DNA of 64,000 nt from an uncultured Luteitalea sp. (GTDB lineage: Bacteria; Acidobacteriota; Vicinamibacteria; Vicinamibacterales; Vicinamibacteraceae), in NCBI GenBank assembly GCA_934541105.1, contig CAKTDA010000005.1, forward strand, positions 1-64,000. The letters run 5' to 3'. The translations under genes were made by a program, and so were the position numbers. Below the pieces are notes generated by a model, which saw only the letters and a list, made by a program, of their open reading frames with translations, searched no databases and was not told the origin of the DNA. This document shows, in pieces, positions 46,358 to 55,320 of this stretch (the stretch's first letter is position 1; each line of letters begins with the position of its first letter).

Positions 46358-49138
46358 TCAGAAGTTCACCTTCACGCCGAGCCGCAGCAGTCGCGCGTCG
46401 AGGTTGCGCGAGATGCGGCCGAGCGCGGGGCCGACCTGTTCGACCTCGGTGAGCGAGGCGTTCTCGTTGAGCACGTTGTAGATCTCGAGCAGCGGCTCGA
46501 CCGTCAGGCCGCGGACGGCGAACCGGCGGCCGAAGCGCAGGTCGAGCAGCGACTGGTCGTCCTTGCGCACCGCACCGGCCGGCAGCAGGTTCACGTTCTG
46601 GCTCGCCTGGCGCAGTTCAGGCACGACGGTGCGGGTCACGGTGTAGACCCGGTTGAGCGGCTGGCCGCTGTAGTACGAGAAGTGCGCCGACGCCTGGAGC
46701 TCCCACGGCAGCGAGTAGATGCCCGAGAGGTTGACCATCACGCGCGAGTCGAGCGGGTCGTAGCCCGACGCGTTGATCTGGTCGTTCGGGTTGCGGCTCG
46801 CGGACGTATGGACCTTGTTGCGCCCGAGCGTCACGCCGCCGAACAGCGCGAGCCCGTTCGCGAACCGCCGGTTGACCGTGACCTCGACGCCGTCGTAGCT
46901 CTGCTCGAGCAGGTCCGAGTTGAGCAGCACGTTGTCGACGCGGCCGATGCTGGCGGCCGACTGGTTGTAGATCGTGAAGGCGGACCCGTCGAGCGGGTTC
47001 GTGATGGCGAGCGGCGTGTAGTCGTCGGCCGAGACGGCCACGTTCACGACCTCGGTCAGGTCGTCGTAGTCGCGGCGGAACCAGCTCACCGTCACGGCGA
47101 GGTCGTTGGCAAACTGGTGCTCGAGGCTTGCCGCGAACTCCCACTGCGTCGGGCGCTTCAGGTTCGGGTCGATGCGCACCGTGGCGCCGCGGTCGAGCCC
47201 GCCCTGGCTCGGGCCGATCTCGTCGAGCTGCGGCACGAGGTCGCCGTTGCGATCGCTCCACGTGCGGTTCTCGGTGTTCTGCCGCAGCGGGTTGAACTGC
47301 GTGATGAGCGCCGAGCCCTGGCGCTGCGCGTACTGGCTGGCGCTCGCCTTCAGCACCGTGCGCCCCCGGCCCGTGAGGTCGTAGGTGGCCGACAGGCGCG
47401 GCACGATCGAGTTCCACACCACGAGGTTGGACTGCGCCGGGTACTCACGCGCGCCGACGAACTGGCCGGCCCGCGCCGACTGCGCGTTGATGCTGCCCGT
47501 GTGGCGCTCGAAGCGCACGCCGGGGTTGATGGTGAGGCGCGGGGCAATCGCCCACGAGTCCTGGAGGAAGACGCCGAACTCGCGCTGGTCCATGTCGGTC
47601 GCGACGGGCGTGTTGTACACGGTCACCGAGTCGGGCACGCCGTTGCGATAGCGCGCGATGAAGTCTCCGTGGCCCTGCGAGTCGTAGATCTGGCCGTAGG
47701 GCGCCTGCTGGAACTCGACGCCGGCCTTGATCTGGTGCTCGCCGCGCCAGCGCGGCAGCCACGACAGGACCGCGTTGTACGTGCGGCGCTCCTGATTGGC
47801 GTTGAGCATTGCGGGGGGCGGCGCGCCCGTCAGCGTCGACAGCGCGATGTCGCCGCGCGGGAACGCGCCGGCCGGCAGGTCCGGCTGGTACTCGAGCGAC
47901 CAGGGGATGTGGTAGCGCGACACCCCGGCGTCGAGCAGCACGTTGGACCCGAACGTCGAGGTCCACTTCGCGTTGACGACCGGCCCCCACAGCGGCGAGT
48001 AGTAGCTGGCTTCGGGCGTCAGGAACTGGTAGCCGGTGGCCTGGCGGCGATGCTCGCGCAGCTTGTAGTTGTAGTCGTAGAACACCGACACGCGGTTGGT
48101 GCGGTTTGCCTGCCACGTGCCCTTGGCGCTCAGGTTCCAGATGTAGTTCTCGTCGAGCGCCTGCGACCCGTCCGGGTTGAACGTCTGGGCCTCGAAGCGA
48201 TCGACCTGGAAGCGTCGTCCGCTCGCGAAGAACCACAGGCGGTCGCGCAGGATCGGCCCGCCGATGCCGCCGTTCACGTCGTTGAACACGTCCATCGAAC
48301 TCGGCGCGGTCAGGCCGCGCTCGCGCTGCGCGTCGCTGACGTTGTTGCCCTGGAGCGAGCCGTTCGTGTACGTGGCAAACAGGCTGCCACGGAACTGGTT
48401 GCCGCCGTCCTTGGTGATCATGTTGACGCTCACGCCGCCCGCGCCGATCTCGGCCGGCAGCGCGCGCGTCTGCACCACGATCTCCTCGTACGCGCCCATG
48501 TTCGGATACTGGCCCGAGACGCCGCCCGAGCCGGTGTTCGACGTCATGTCGAGGCCATCGGTCTTCCACACGAGATCGCGCGTCTGCGACCCGTGCACCG
48601 ACACGTTGGCCGTCTGGCCCGTTTCCGAGCCGCCGACGTCGGGCCGTGCCGTCACCGCACCGGGCACGAGCAGCACCGCGACGTTGGGCACGCGGCCCAC
48701 CGGGATGCCCTCGATCAGGTCCTGGTTCAGCGGGCGTTCGGACGTGCCCGATCGCGTGTCGATGACCGGCGCGCCGCCACGCACCGTGATCGAGTCCTCG
48801 AGCGCGCCAACCGGGAGTTGCGCATCGACCGTCCGCGTGACGGCCGTCTCGAGCACGACGTTCTCGCGACGCAGCGTCTGGAAGCCTTCGAGCGAGAAGC
48901 GCACGGTGTAGTCGCCCGGCCGGAGATCCACGACCGTGTAGCGGCCGTCGATGGCGGTGGTCACGGTGCGGACGCCGATGAGCGCGGGGCTCGTGACCTC
49001 CACGGTCACCCCCGGCAACGCCCCACCGGACGTGTCGAGGACGGTGCCGACGAGTGTCGCCGTCGACTGCGCGGCTGCGGCCGGCGCAAGCGCCGCAAGC
49101 GTGAGGATGCACACGAGAGATGTGCGCCAGACAGACAT
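46358..49138 (-). CDS. TonB-dependent outer-membrane receptor, Oar-like
   Basis: A 926-residue receptor. Signal peptide (LVCILTLAALAPAAAA), a carboxypeptidase-like regulatory domain (LVGTVLDTSGGALPGVTVEVTSPAL, YTVRFSLEGFQTLRRENV), a plug region (IEGIPVGRVPNVAVLLVPGA, DLVWKTDGLDMTSNTGSG) and a long beta-barrel ending in an aromatic residue (LLRLGVKVNF), as needed for outer-membrane insertion. These receptors import large or scarce substrates using TonB energy. It heads a minus-strand operon with the M29-like and NagX-like genes. A ribosome site AGGAAAGG precedes the ATG; the leader is long and structured. Confidence 0.93.
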   Translation of the reverse strand: MSVWRTSLVCILTLAALAPAAAAQSTATLVGTVLDTSGGALPGVTVEVTSPALIGVRTVTTAIDGRYTVVDLRPGDYTVRFSLEGFQTLRRENVVLETAVTRTVDAQLPVGALEDSITVRGGAPVIDTRSGTSERPLNQDLIEGIPVGRVPNVAVLLVPGAVTARPDVGGSETGQTANVSVHGSQTRDLVWKTDGLDMTSNTGSGGVSGQYPNMGAYEEIVVQTRALPAEIGAGGVSVNMITKDGGNQFRGSLFATYTNGSLQGNNVSDAQRERGLTAPSSMDVFNDVNGGIGGPILRDRLWFFASGRRFQVDRFEAQTFNPDGSQALDENYIWNLSAKGTWQANRTNRVSVFYDYNYKLREHRRQATGYQFLTPEASYYSPLWGPVVNAKWTSTFGSNVLLDAGVSRYHIPWSLEYQPDLPAGAFPRGDIALSTLTGAPPPAMLNANQERRTYNAVLSWLPRWRGEHQIKAGVEFQQAPYGQIYDSQGHGDFIARYRNGVPDSVTVYNTPVATDMDQREFGVFLQDSWAIAPRLTINPGVRFERHTGSINAQSARAGQFVGAREYPAQSNLVVWNSIVPRLSATYDLTGRGRTVLKASASQYAQRQGSALITQFNPLRQNTENRTWSDRNGDLVPQLDEIGPSQGGLDRGATVRIDPNLKRPTQWEFAASLEHQFANDLAVTVSWFRRDYDDLTEVVNVAVSADDYTPLAITNPLDGSAFTIYNQSAASIGRVDNVLLNSDLLEQSYDGVEVTVNRRFANGLALFGGVTLGRNKVHTSASRNPNDQINASGYDPLDSRVMVNLSGIYSLPWELQASAHFSYYSGQPLNRVYTVTRTVVPELRQASQNVNLLPAGAVRKDDQSLLDLRFGRRFAVRGLTVEPLLEIYNVLNENASLTEVEQVGPALGRISRNLDARLLRLGVKVNF

Positions 49139-49241
49139 GGCAGGACCTTTCCTGAGGATGGCTCCGCGCGTGACGCGGCACGGCGGCGCCAGCGGGCGCG
49201 TTGCGCCCGGCGTTTCGAACAGTCGTGATGTGTTAGCGGAA

Positions 49242-49296
49242 CCTCACGCCAGGGCGACGCGCGGCAGGCGCGGGTCGCGACACGGCAGGCGTGAGG
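49242..49296 (-). promoter_or_regulatory. nested stem-loop in the TonB receptor leader
   Basis: CCTCACGCC (49242-49250) pairs perfectly with GGCGTGAGG (49288-49296). Inside, GCGAC (49254-49258) pairs with GTCGC (49274-49278) and a further GCGC/GCGC closes a GCAGG-containing loop. It is a candidate cis-regulatory RNA element 100-160 bases before the start codon. Confidence 0.5.
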
Positions 49297-49449
49297 CTAG
49301 AGACAGGTACAGCAGGGACACGCGCACATCGCCATGCGGCGCGTCACCGACGTGACGCGGGGGGACGCGGGGATCCCGGTGCAGGCGAAGCGAAGTGGCG
49401 TGTGCATGGATGTGGTGTCGAGAGCTGACCATCAACTCCCGACCTACAC

Positions 49450-49477
49450 AGCATAGGCCAATGCCGCGCTGATGCAA
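49450..49477 (-). promoter_or_regulatory. promoter of the TonB receptor operon
   Basis: On the minus strand TTGCAT (49477-49472), 16 bases, TATGCT (49455-49450) is a good sigma-70-type match. Start of transcription near 49443 would give a leader of about 305 bases. Confidence 0.55.
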
Positions 49478-49527
49478 GGCGCGGATGTGACATACGCGGG
49501 TACCGGGGAGTGGGTCGCCGGAATCGG

Positions 49528-49926
49528 TCAGCGCAATGCCACGAGGTACACCGCGAGGCCGATGCCGGCGAGCAGGAGCGTGACGCCGACGATCTGGGGC
49601 AGCGGCAGGCCGCGGCCGATGACCGCCTCTCCGGCGAGGAAGCGCGCGCGCAGTTGCTGGTACTGGAGGAGCGACAGCCCCTGCACGACGATGCCGAGGA
49701 CGACGACGGCGGTGCCGATCCAGAGCGAGACGCCGGGGCTCGATTCGGGGACGCCCTGCACGAGGCCCGCCTTGCCGCCCATGTCCTGCATCTGTTTCAG
49801 GAACAGCCCGAGCCGCGCGATGACGAACCCGAAGGCCATCAGTGCGAGGCCGGTGCGCGTCCAGGCCAGGAACGTGCGTTCGATCGAGAAGAAGACACGC
49901 GGGTCGCGTTCGTCGGCATCGGGCAT
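49528..49926 (-). CDS. DUF202 membrane protein
   Basis: A 132-residue membrane protein with a DUF202-type opening (RVFFSIERTFLAWTRTGLALMAFGFVIARLG) and two more helices (GVSLWIGTAVVVLGIVVQG, QIVGVTLLLAGIGLAVYLV). The family (YidH-like) is widespread but of unknown function. The ATG at 49926 comes 23 bases after the stop of the oxidoreductase upstream, so the two are probably co-transcribed. Confidence 0.88.
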   Translation of the reverse strand: MPDADERDPRVFFSIERTFLAWTRTGLALMAFGFVIARLGLFLKQMQDMGGKAGLVQGVPESSPGVSLWIGTAVVVLGIVVQGLSLLQYQQLRARFLAGEAVIGRGLPLPQIVGVTLLLAGIGLAVYLVALR

Positions 49927-49949
49927 GGGTTCACGGTACAACGGCCGCT

Positions 49950-51143
49950 CTACCTGACGATCTCCGAGAAATCGCCCGTGGCGGGATCGCGCATGATGAG
50001 CTTGGATCGGCCGTCGGGCAGCAGTTCGCGCTTGATGACGAGCTTGCCCTCGAACACCTCCGGCTCGACCCGCAGGCGGGGGACGTCCTCGCCGCGCCAC
50101 TCGGGCAGCACGACCGGCTCCCATTGACGGCTGCGCGCCGACCGGTAGGCGCTGTCCATCACCGCATTGACGACGGCGCCGTCGTAGAACGTCTCGCGTG
50201 GCGCGCGTCCCTGCTCCATGGCGTCGAACATGTCCGTGAACATGTCCACGTAGCCGAGCTCGGCGACCTCGTCGCCCACTGGAAAGAGCCAGCCCTCGGC
50301 GGTCTCGGCCTTCTCGGCGACGTAGTCCTCGCGCCGCGCGGCCGTGAACATCTCGTAGCCCGTGCGCAGGAAGTGATTGAGCCAGATGGTGCCGTGGGTG
50401 CCGGCAACCTCGTCGCGCAGGTCCATGCCGCCGCGGAACGTCCAGCTCACCTCGAACTGGCCGATCGCGCCCGACGCGAACTTCACGAGCGCGACCGCGT
50501 TGTCCTCCGCCTCGATCGGATGCACGAGCGTGTCGGCCCAGCACATCACCTCGACCGGCCGGTTCCCCTTGCCGACGAAGTTCCTGATGATCTCGATGCA
50601 GTGGCAGCCGAGGTCGATGATGGCGCCGCCGCCCGTGAGGCGATGGTCCCAGAACCACGCCGCGTGCGGACCGGGGTGCGCCTCGCGTGCGCGCACCCAC
50701 GTCACGTCGCCCACCGCGCCGCCTTCCACGGAGGCGATCGCCTTGAGCGTCTTCGGCGTGTAGCAGAGGTCCTCGAGGTACCCGGCGAACACGCCGGCCT
50801 TCTCGACGACCTCCAGCATGCGCCACGCTTCGTCGGCCGTGCGCCCGAGTGGCTTGGTGCAGAGCACCGCCTTGCCCGCGCGGGCGGCCATCGCAATCGC
50901 CTCCTCGTGCAGGTGATTGGGCAGCGCCACCACCACGACGTCGGTGTCGGGGTGCTCGATGGCCTCGCGCATGTCCGTGACGCCATGCGGAACGTGCCAC
51001 CGCCGCGTGAACGCCTCTGCGCGCGCCGCCGTGCGCGAGTAGACGACGCCCACGCGGTCGCGGCTGCGCTGCGCGTGCAGCGTGCGCGTGTAGAAGTCGC
51101 CGATGAGTCCCGTTCCCAGCATGGATACCGAGTGGTTACGCAT
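49950..51143 (-). CDS. Gfo/Idh/MocA-family oxidoreductase
   Basis: A 397-residue NAD(P)-dependent oxidoreductase. N-terminal Rossmann fold (VSMLGTGLIGDFYTRTL), VVVVALPNHLHEEAIAMAARAGKAVLCTKPLGR with the catalytic Lys of the conserved KP motif, and the C-terminal alpha/beta domain (GGGAIIDLGCHCIEIIRNFVG) containing the usual Asp and His. These enzymes act on sugars, inositols or related compounds. The ATG at 51143 begins the fold; it lies between a subtilase gene and a DUF202 gene on one strand. Confidence 0.9.
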   Translation of the reverse strand: MRNHSVSMLGTGLIGDFYTRTLHAQRSRDRVGVVYSRTAARAEAFTRRWHVPHGVTDMREAIEHPDTDVVVVALPNHLHEEAIAMAARAGKAVLCTKPLGRTADEAWRMLEVVEKAGVFAGYLEDLCYTPKTLKAIASVEGGAVGDVTWVRAREAHPGPHAAWFWDHRLTGGGAIIDLGCHCIEIIRNFVGKGNRPVEVMCWADTLVHPIEAEDNAVALVKFASGAIGQFEVSWTFRGGMDLRDEVAGTHGTIWLNHFLRTGYEMFTAARREDYVAEKAETAEGWLFPVGDEVAELGYVDMFTDMFDAMEQGRAPRETFYDGAVVNAVMDSAYRSARSRQWEPVVLPEWRGEDVPRLRVEPEVFEGKLVIKRELLPDGRSKLIMRDPATGDFSEIVR

Positions 51144-51181
51144 GCGCCACAGGGTAGAACGGAACGCCGGCGCGGTCCTAG

Positions 51182-52354
51182 CTACGCCAGCGGGGCCTGC
51201 ACCATGCCCGATCCCACGTCCGCGACGTCGAACGTTCCCGTGAGGTCGGCCGTCGTGCCGGACGCAATGAGCTTCGCGCGCAGCAACGATCCTGGCACGG
51301 GGCCGTCCTGCGCGAGGCGCTGCATCCACAGGGCCGCCACGCCAGCCACGTGCGGCGTCGCCATGCTGGTGCCGCTCATCGCGACGAGGCCGCCCGAGTG
51401 GCGTGCCGACTGCACGCCGACGCCCGGGCCCGAGACGATCACGTTCGTGTTGCTGAACGGCGCGACGACGAACGAGCTGCCGCTCTGCCCGAGCGCGGCC
51501 ACCGAGACCAGACCCTCCGAGACGGCGGGCGGGCTGCAGGCGATCTCCAGTTCCGCATCCTCGTGGCGCCGGCTCTCGTTGCCCGCTGCCGCGACGATCA
51601 ACGTCGTCTCGCCGAACGCCTCCCGCGCGCGCACGAGCGATGCGAGCCGTTCGAACAGCAGCACGTTCTGCCGGTAGCCCTCGAGGGCGAGCGTGGTTGC
51701 CATGTCCACCGGCACACCGCGCTGCGTGACGAGGTACTCGACGAACCCGGGGAAGTCGATGCCGAGCGACATCGACACCACGTGGGCCCCTTCCTCCACG
51801 GCCCAGTTGATGGCCTTGACGATGGCGTCGCTGCCGCCGCCCTCGTTGCCGAGCACCTTGCCGATCAAGGCCTTCTTCACGCCGCGCGCGACCCCGATGC
51901 GCGTGCCGTTCACGTCACGTCCGAAGATGGTGCCCGCGCAGTGCGTGCCGTGGCCGTGCGTGTCGCCGTTGCCTTCGCCGGTGAAGTCCCGCTCGACGAT
52001 CGTCACCCCCGCGAACGCCGGGTGCTGGGTCGCAATACCGGTGTCGAGCACCGCGACGACGACATCGGTCCCGTCCTGGGGCGAGGCGTCGGCCTTCACG
52101 GCCGTGACGCCCCAGGCCGTGCCAGCGGCGGGCTCGGCGTCCTCGGGTCGGGGCACCGGTGCAATCAGCCGCATGGGAATCACCGGCGCGACGGCCCTGA
52201 CGTCGCGCTGGGCCGCGACGGCCCGGCTCGCGCGTCCGTCCATCTCGTCGACCTCGATCTGCAGGGCGACGTCGGTCGACGCGCCGCCGGACGGCCCCGG
52301 CATCTGGCCGCGGGGACGTATCGCTTCGCGCAGGATGACGTACGTGTCCTTCAT
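51182..52354 (-). CDS. subtilisin-like serine protease (S8)
   Basis: A 390-residue subtilase with the complete triad: Asp in VVVAVLDTGIA, His in THGHGTHCAGTIFG and Ser in MSGTSMATPHVAGVAALW, plus oxyanion Asn in AAAGNES. The first 90 residues resemble an inhibitor-type propeptide region with a short RAVAAQRDVRAVAPVIPM segment. No signal peptide is seen, so it may act inside the cell or leave by another route. GGAGGGA stands just before the ATG at 52354. Target unknown. Confidence 0.9.
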   Translation of the reverse strand: MKDTYVILREAIRPRGQMPGPSGGASTDVALQIEVDEMDGRASRAVAAQRDVRAVAPVIPMRLIAPVPRPEDAEPAAGTAWGVTAVKADASPQDGTDVVVAVLDTGIATQHPAFAGVTIVERDFTGEGNGDTHGHGTHCAGTIFGRDVNGTRIGVARGVKKALIGKVLGNEGGGSDAIVKAINWAVEEGAHVVSMSLGIDFPGFVEYLVTQRGVPVDMATTLALEGYRQNVLLFERLASLVRAREAFGETTLIVAAAGNESRRHEDAELEIACSPPAVSEGLVSVAALGQSGSSFVVAPFSNTNVIVSGPGVGVQSARHSGGLVAMSGTSMATPHVAGVAALWMQRLAQDGPVPGSLLRAKLIASGTTADLTGTFDVADVGSGMVQAPLA

Positions 52355-52476
52355 GGCTCCCTCCGGTACGTGTGTGTGCCCGTGCTCACAACAACGCCGT
52401 GCCGCGCGTCGTCGCACACCGGAGGGCCCGCAACGAGGAACGCCGTCGTGCGGTGAGCTGAGCCCGACGGCCCAGG

Positions 52477-53176
52477 TTACGGCTGCAGCGGCGTGGCCGG
52501 CAGGCTGACGCCCGTCTTCCACACGCCCGTCCCGTGCGACCAGTACATCGACTGCTCGACGAGGATGGGCGCTGCGTTCAGGCTCTCGACGCGCGCGCTG
52601 AAGCGCCGGTTCATGGCCGTCGGGAACAGCGTCCCGACGTCGACCGTCACGCGACGTCCTGCGGCCACCGTCACGTCGGCCGAGATTGGCGTGCCGCCGT
52701 CCTCGAACCCGAGCGTGACGCGGACCTCCACGCCGTTCGTGACGTGAAGGTGCATGCCGAAGCCGGTCTGCGGCGCCCAGTCGTACTCGGCGTTGACGGG
52801 AATCACTTCCGCCGCGCTCTCCGACGGATTGGCGAGCAGGAGGTAGGTGTCGAACGCCGGACCGGATACGCCCTCGGCGAAATACCAGTCCTGGGCCGTC
52901 GTCGGGACGCCCACCGACGTCTCGCCGGCCTCGAACTGGCCTGCAGACGACGCGATGTAGGTGGCGCGCTCGGCGACGACCGGACGCGATGCGCGCACGA
53001 CCATCCCGAACCCCTGGTCGACGAGCTCGGCGCCTTCCTGGTTCACCCACACTGTGAGCCGCGAGTGCGCCCGCACCAGGTGCGTTCGCAGGACGGTCAT
53101 CCCGAGCGGCGACACGAGGTACTCGACGTCCACCAACGCGTCCCCCCTCGCCGGGGTTTGTCAGCAGCAGGAAGGG
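52477..53176 (-). pseudogene. remnant of a secreted repeat protein, N-terminus lost and frameshifted
   Basis: About 220 residues of a beta-rich secreted protein of the type seen in acidobacterial surface proteins (WYFAEGVSGPAFDTYLLLANPSES, VTVDVGTLFPTAMNRRFSARVESL, PILVEQSMYW). The longest frame begins with a poor TTG at 53136. Just upstream another frame encodes PFLLLTNPGEG, which continues directly into DALVDVEYLVS if one base is removed from the C6 run at 53142-53147. Upstream of about 53176 no family sequence is left. Domain-level call is fair; the protein is broken. Confidence 0.7.
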
Positions 53177-53465
53177 TCGGCGCCCGCGCCCATCGGGGTG
53201 TCAGCCAGCACTCCATGTGACGATGGCGGCCACGGTCAGGCACGCGCCACCGGCGGAGGCGGGGTGAAGCGGATTGCATCAGATCTCCGTTGCTGGGGAC
53301 CGGGCTGTTTCAATGCCGGGAGGCACCTGGCCCGGAACGTTCGTCAATGGGCAATCGGCACGCGGTGAGAGCGCTTTCCCTCTCCTGCGATAGGAAGAGA
53401 CTCGTCACGCATCTGACGCGACCCGCACGCGCGGGCTACGCTATGCACGGAGGCCGCGACGCGCA
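53177..53465. other. gene-free stretch before the methylmalonyl-CoA operon
   Basis: About 290 bases without a gene. It contains a small hairpin CCCGC-ACGC-GCGGG (53422-53435) within a possible promoter, and otherwise no clear feature. Confidence 0.5.
53413..53442 (+). promoter_or_regulatory. candidate promoter of the methylmalonyl-CoA operon
   Basis: CTGACG (53413-53418), 18 bases, TACGCT (53437-53442) resembles a sigma-70-type promoter; its spacer holds a 5-bp inverted repeat (CCCGC/GCGGG). Transcription would start near 53449, shortly before the GTG at 53466. Confidence 0.4.
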
Positions 53466-53945
53466 GTGCAGGACGTGACCATCGACAGCACGGATTCCGT
53501 GCCCGGGTTCATCTGTTTCGACCACGTGGCCATCGCCGTCCGCCCCGGCGAGCTCGACGCTCACGTCAGGGCATACACGGCACTGGGCCTTACCGAGATT
53601 CATCGCGAGGACGTGCTCGGCACCGACCAGGTCCGCGAAGTGCTGCTCCAGGTGGGCACGGGTCCCAACCTCATCCAGTTGCTCGAGCCCCTCACGCCGG
53701 AGTCGCCCGTGGCTCGACAGATGGCGCGCAACGGAGGCCTTGGCGGCCTGGCGCACGTGGCGCTCCGGGTCCGCGACATCCACGCGGCCTTCGCCTGCAT
53801 GAGATCGCAGGGGTTTCGCATCATCGACGAGGCGCCGCGGCCCGGGTCGCGCGGCACGACGGTGTTCTTCGTGCACCCGAAGACGACAGAGGCGGCGGCG
53901 TTCGGCTACATCCTCGAAGTGGTGCAGGAGGGCCGCGATGGCTGA
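53466..53945 (+). CDS. mce: methylmalonyl-CoA epimerase
   Basis: A 159-residue VOC-fold enzyme that interconverts (S)- and (R)-methylmalonyl-CoA. Metal ligands are visible: His in FDHVAIAV, His in GLAHVALRV and Glu in YILEVVQE, with LIQLLEPL in the paired module. GTG start at 53466 (a second GTG is at 53475). Its stop overlaps the next start by eight bases, linking it to the mutase genes. Together they carry propionyl-CoA carbon to succinyl-CoA or back. Confidence 0.92.
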   Translation: MQDVTIDSTDSVPGFICFDHVAIAVRPGELDAHVRAYTALGLTEIHREDVLGTDQVREVLLQVGTGPNLIQLLEPLTPESPVARQMARNGGLGGLAHVALRVRDIHAAFACMRSQGFRIIDEAPRPGSRGTTVFFVHPKTTEAAAFGYILEVVQEGRDG

Positions 53946-55320
53946 CGGGCTCCGCGACGTGTTCCCGCCTGTGCCGACGGAGGCCTGGGAGGACGCCGCG
54001 CGCCAGGAACTCGGGGGCCGGGACCTGGCGAGCCTCGCATGGCACACGGGCGAGGGAGTCACCGTCGCGCCGTTCTACCGGCGTGAGCATCTCGAAGGGC
54101 TCGAAGCGCAGGCTGTCGTGGCCGCGGTGACGGCTTCAGGCGAAGTGCCGGCGGATGCCATCCGCGCCGACGCACTGCACGACGCCGGGGCCACGACGGT
54201 ACAGCAGCTCGCGTGGGCAATTGCGGAGGGCGTCGAGCAGCTGGCCACAGCCACGGCTGCCGGCACGCCCGTGGACGAGGCCGCGCGCGACGTCGCATTC
54301 GCTTTCGCGGTCGGCCCGTTGTACTTCGTCGAGATCGCGAAGCTGCGAGCCGCGCGCCTGCTGTGGTCGGCAGTCGTCGCTGCCTTCGGATCGGCATCGC
54401 CCCGTGCAGCATCCGCACGCGTCCACGTGCGGACCGCCCGCATCGACAAGAGTCGCGACGATCCGTACACCAACCTCCTGCGGGTGACGACGGCGGCGAT
54501 GTCGGCGGTCATTGGCGGGGCAGACACGGTGCAGGTGGAGCCGTACGGGTTCGAGCCGCACCTCGCGACGAACGTGCCGCGCATCCTCGTGGAAGAGGCG
54601 CACCTCGATGCCGTTGCCGATCCGGGCGCGGGCTCGTACTACGTCGAGCGGCTCACCGACGCGATCGCACACGAGGCCTGGGCGCTCTTTCAGCAGATCG
54701 AGGCTGCCGGCGGACATGCCGCAGCCGTCGCGGCCGGCATGCGCGATGCGCACGTCGCGGCCTCACGCGCCGTACGCGAGCACGCTGTTGCCGTGCGCGA
54801 CAGGACGCTCGTCGGGGTGAACGACTACCCGGATCTGACGGGGCACGCGCCGCCAGCGGTCGCATGGCAGGACCACGACGGCGACGACACTCCCGGCCTC
54901 GAGCCCGTGCGGCTCGCTGCACCCTTCGAGACACTCCGCCAACGCACCGCGCGTCATGCGGCGACCACAGGCCGTACACCGCGAGTCCACATGCTGACCC
55001 GGGGCGACGTCGGCATGCGCACCGCGCGCGCCGGCTTCTGCCTGAACCTGTTCGGCTGTGCCGGCCTCGACGTCTCGCAGGGCGACGCACTTCCCGACGC
55101 GGCGGATCTCGTCGTGATCTGTGCGGCCGACGAGGAGTACCCGGCGATCGTCGCGGACGTGATGCCGCACGTCGCCGTGCCGGTGCTCGTCGCCGGACGT
55201 CCCGCGGCGGCGGCCGCGGCCGCACTCACCGCCGCCGGCGTCGCGGGCTTCGTCCACCGCGGCATCGATGTCATCGAGGTGCTCACCGCATGGCAGGACC
55301 GCCTGGGGATGGCGCCATGA
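53938..55320 (+). CDS. mutA: methylmalonyl-CoA mutase small subunit, compact form
   Basis: A 460-residue non-catalytic partner of MutB. It opens with FPPVPTEAWEDAARQEL, keeps the second half of the TIM-barrel (FHDAGAT-like LHDAGATTVQQLAWA, YFVEIAKLRAARLLW, DPYTNLLRVTTAAMSA, DPGAGSYYVERLTD) and has a degenerate C-terminal B12-domain-like part without the DxHxxG motif. Actinobacterial small subunits exceed 600 residues; here about 150 residues of the first barrel half are missing after residue 55. Short beta subunits are also known in Bacteroidetes, so this need not be damage. It overlaps both neighbours. Confidence 0.88.
   Translation: MADGLRDVFPPVPTEAWEDAARQELGGRDLASLAWHTGEGVTVAPFYRREHLEGLEAQAVVAAVTASGEVPADAIRADALHDAGATTVQQLAWAIAEGVEQLATATAAGTPVDEAARDVAFAFAVGPLYFVEIAKLRAARLLWSAVVAAFGSASPRAASARVHVRTARIDKSRDDPYTNLLRVTTAAMSAVIGGADTVQVEPYGFEPHLATNVPRILVEEAHLDAVADPGAGSYYVERLTDAIAHEAWALFQQIEAAGGHAAAVAAGMRDAHVAASRAVREHAVAVRDRTLVGVNDYPDLTGHAPPAVAWQDHDGDDTPGLEPVRLAAPFETLRQRTARHAATTGRTPRVHMLTRGDVGMRTARAGFCLNLFGCAGLDVSQGDALPDAADLVVICAADEEYPAIVADVMPHVAVPVLVAGRPAAAAAAALTAAGVAGFVHRGIDVIEVLTAWQDRLGMAP

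Larger units (their letters stand above)
49139..49527 (-). other. gene-free 389-base region: leader of the TonB receptor
   Basis: No gene is visible. Read on the minus strand it contains a promoter at its far end (49450-49477), then about 300 bases of leader. A large nested inverted repeat (49242-49296) and a hairpin CGGGCGC-GTT-GCGCCCG (49193-49209) lie close to the start codon. I looked for a cobalamin-type box and did not find one. Confidence 0.6.

Noticed and set aside
46682..49228. An 848-residue plus-strand reading frame opposite the TonB receptor
   Set aside because: No domain or signal peptide and typical antisense composition; the receptor on the minus strand is unmistakable.
53177..53465. 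Possible cobalamin riboswitch before the B12-dependent mutase operon
   Set aside because: No B12-box-like segment or matching fold was seen, and the distance from the likely promoter to the start is too short.
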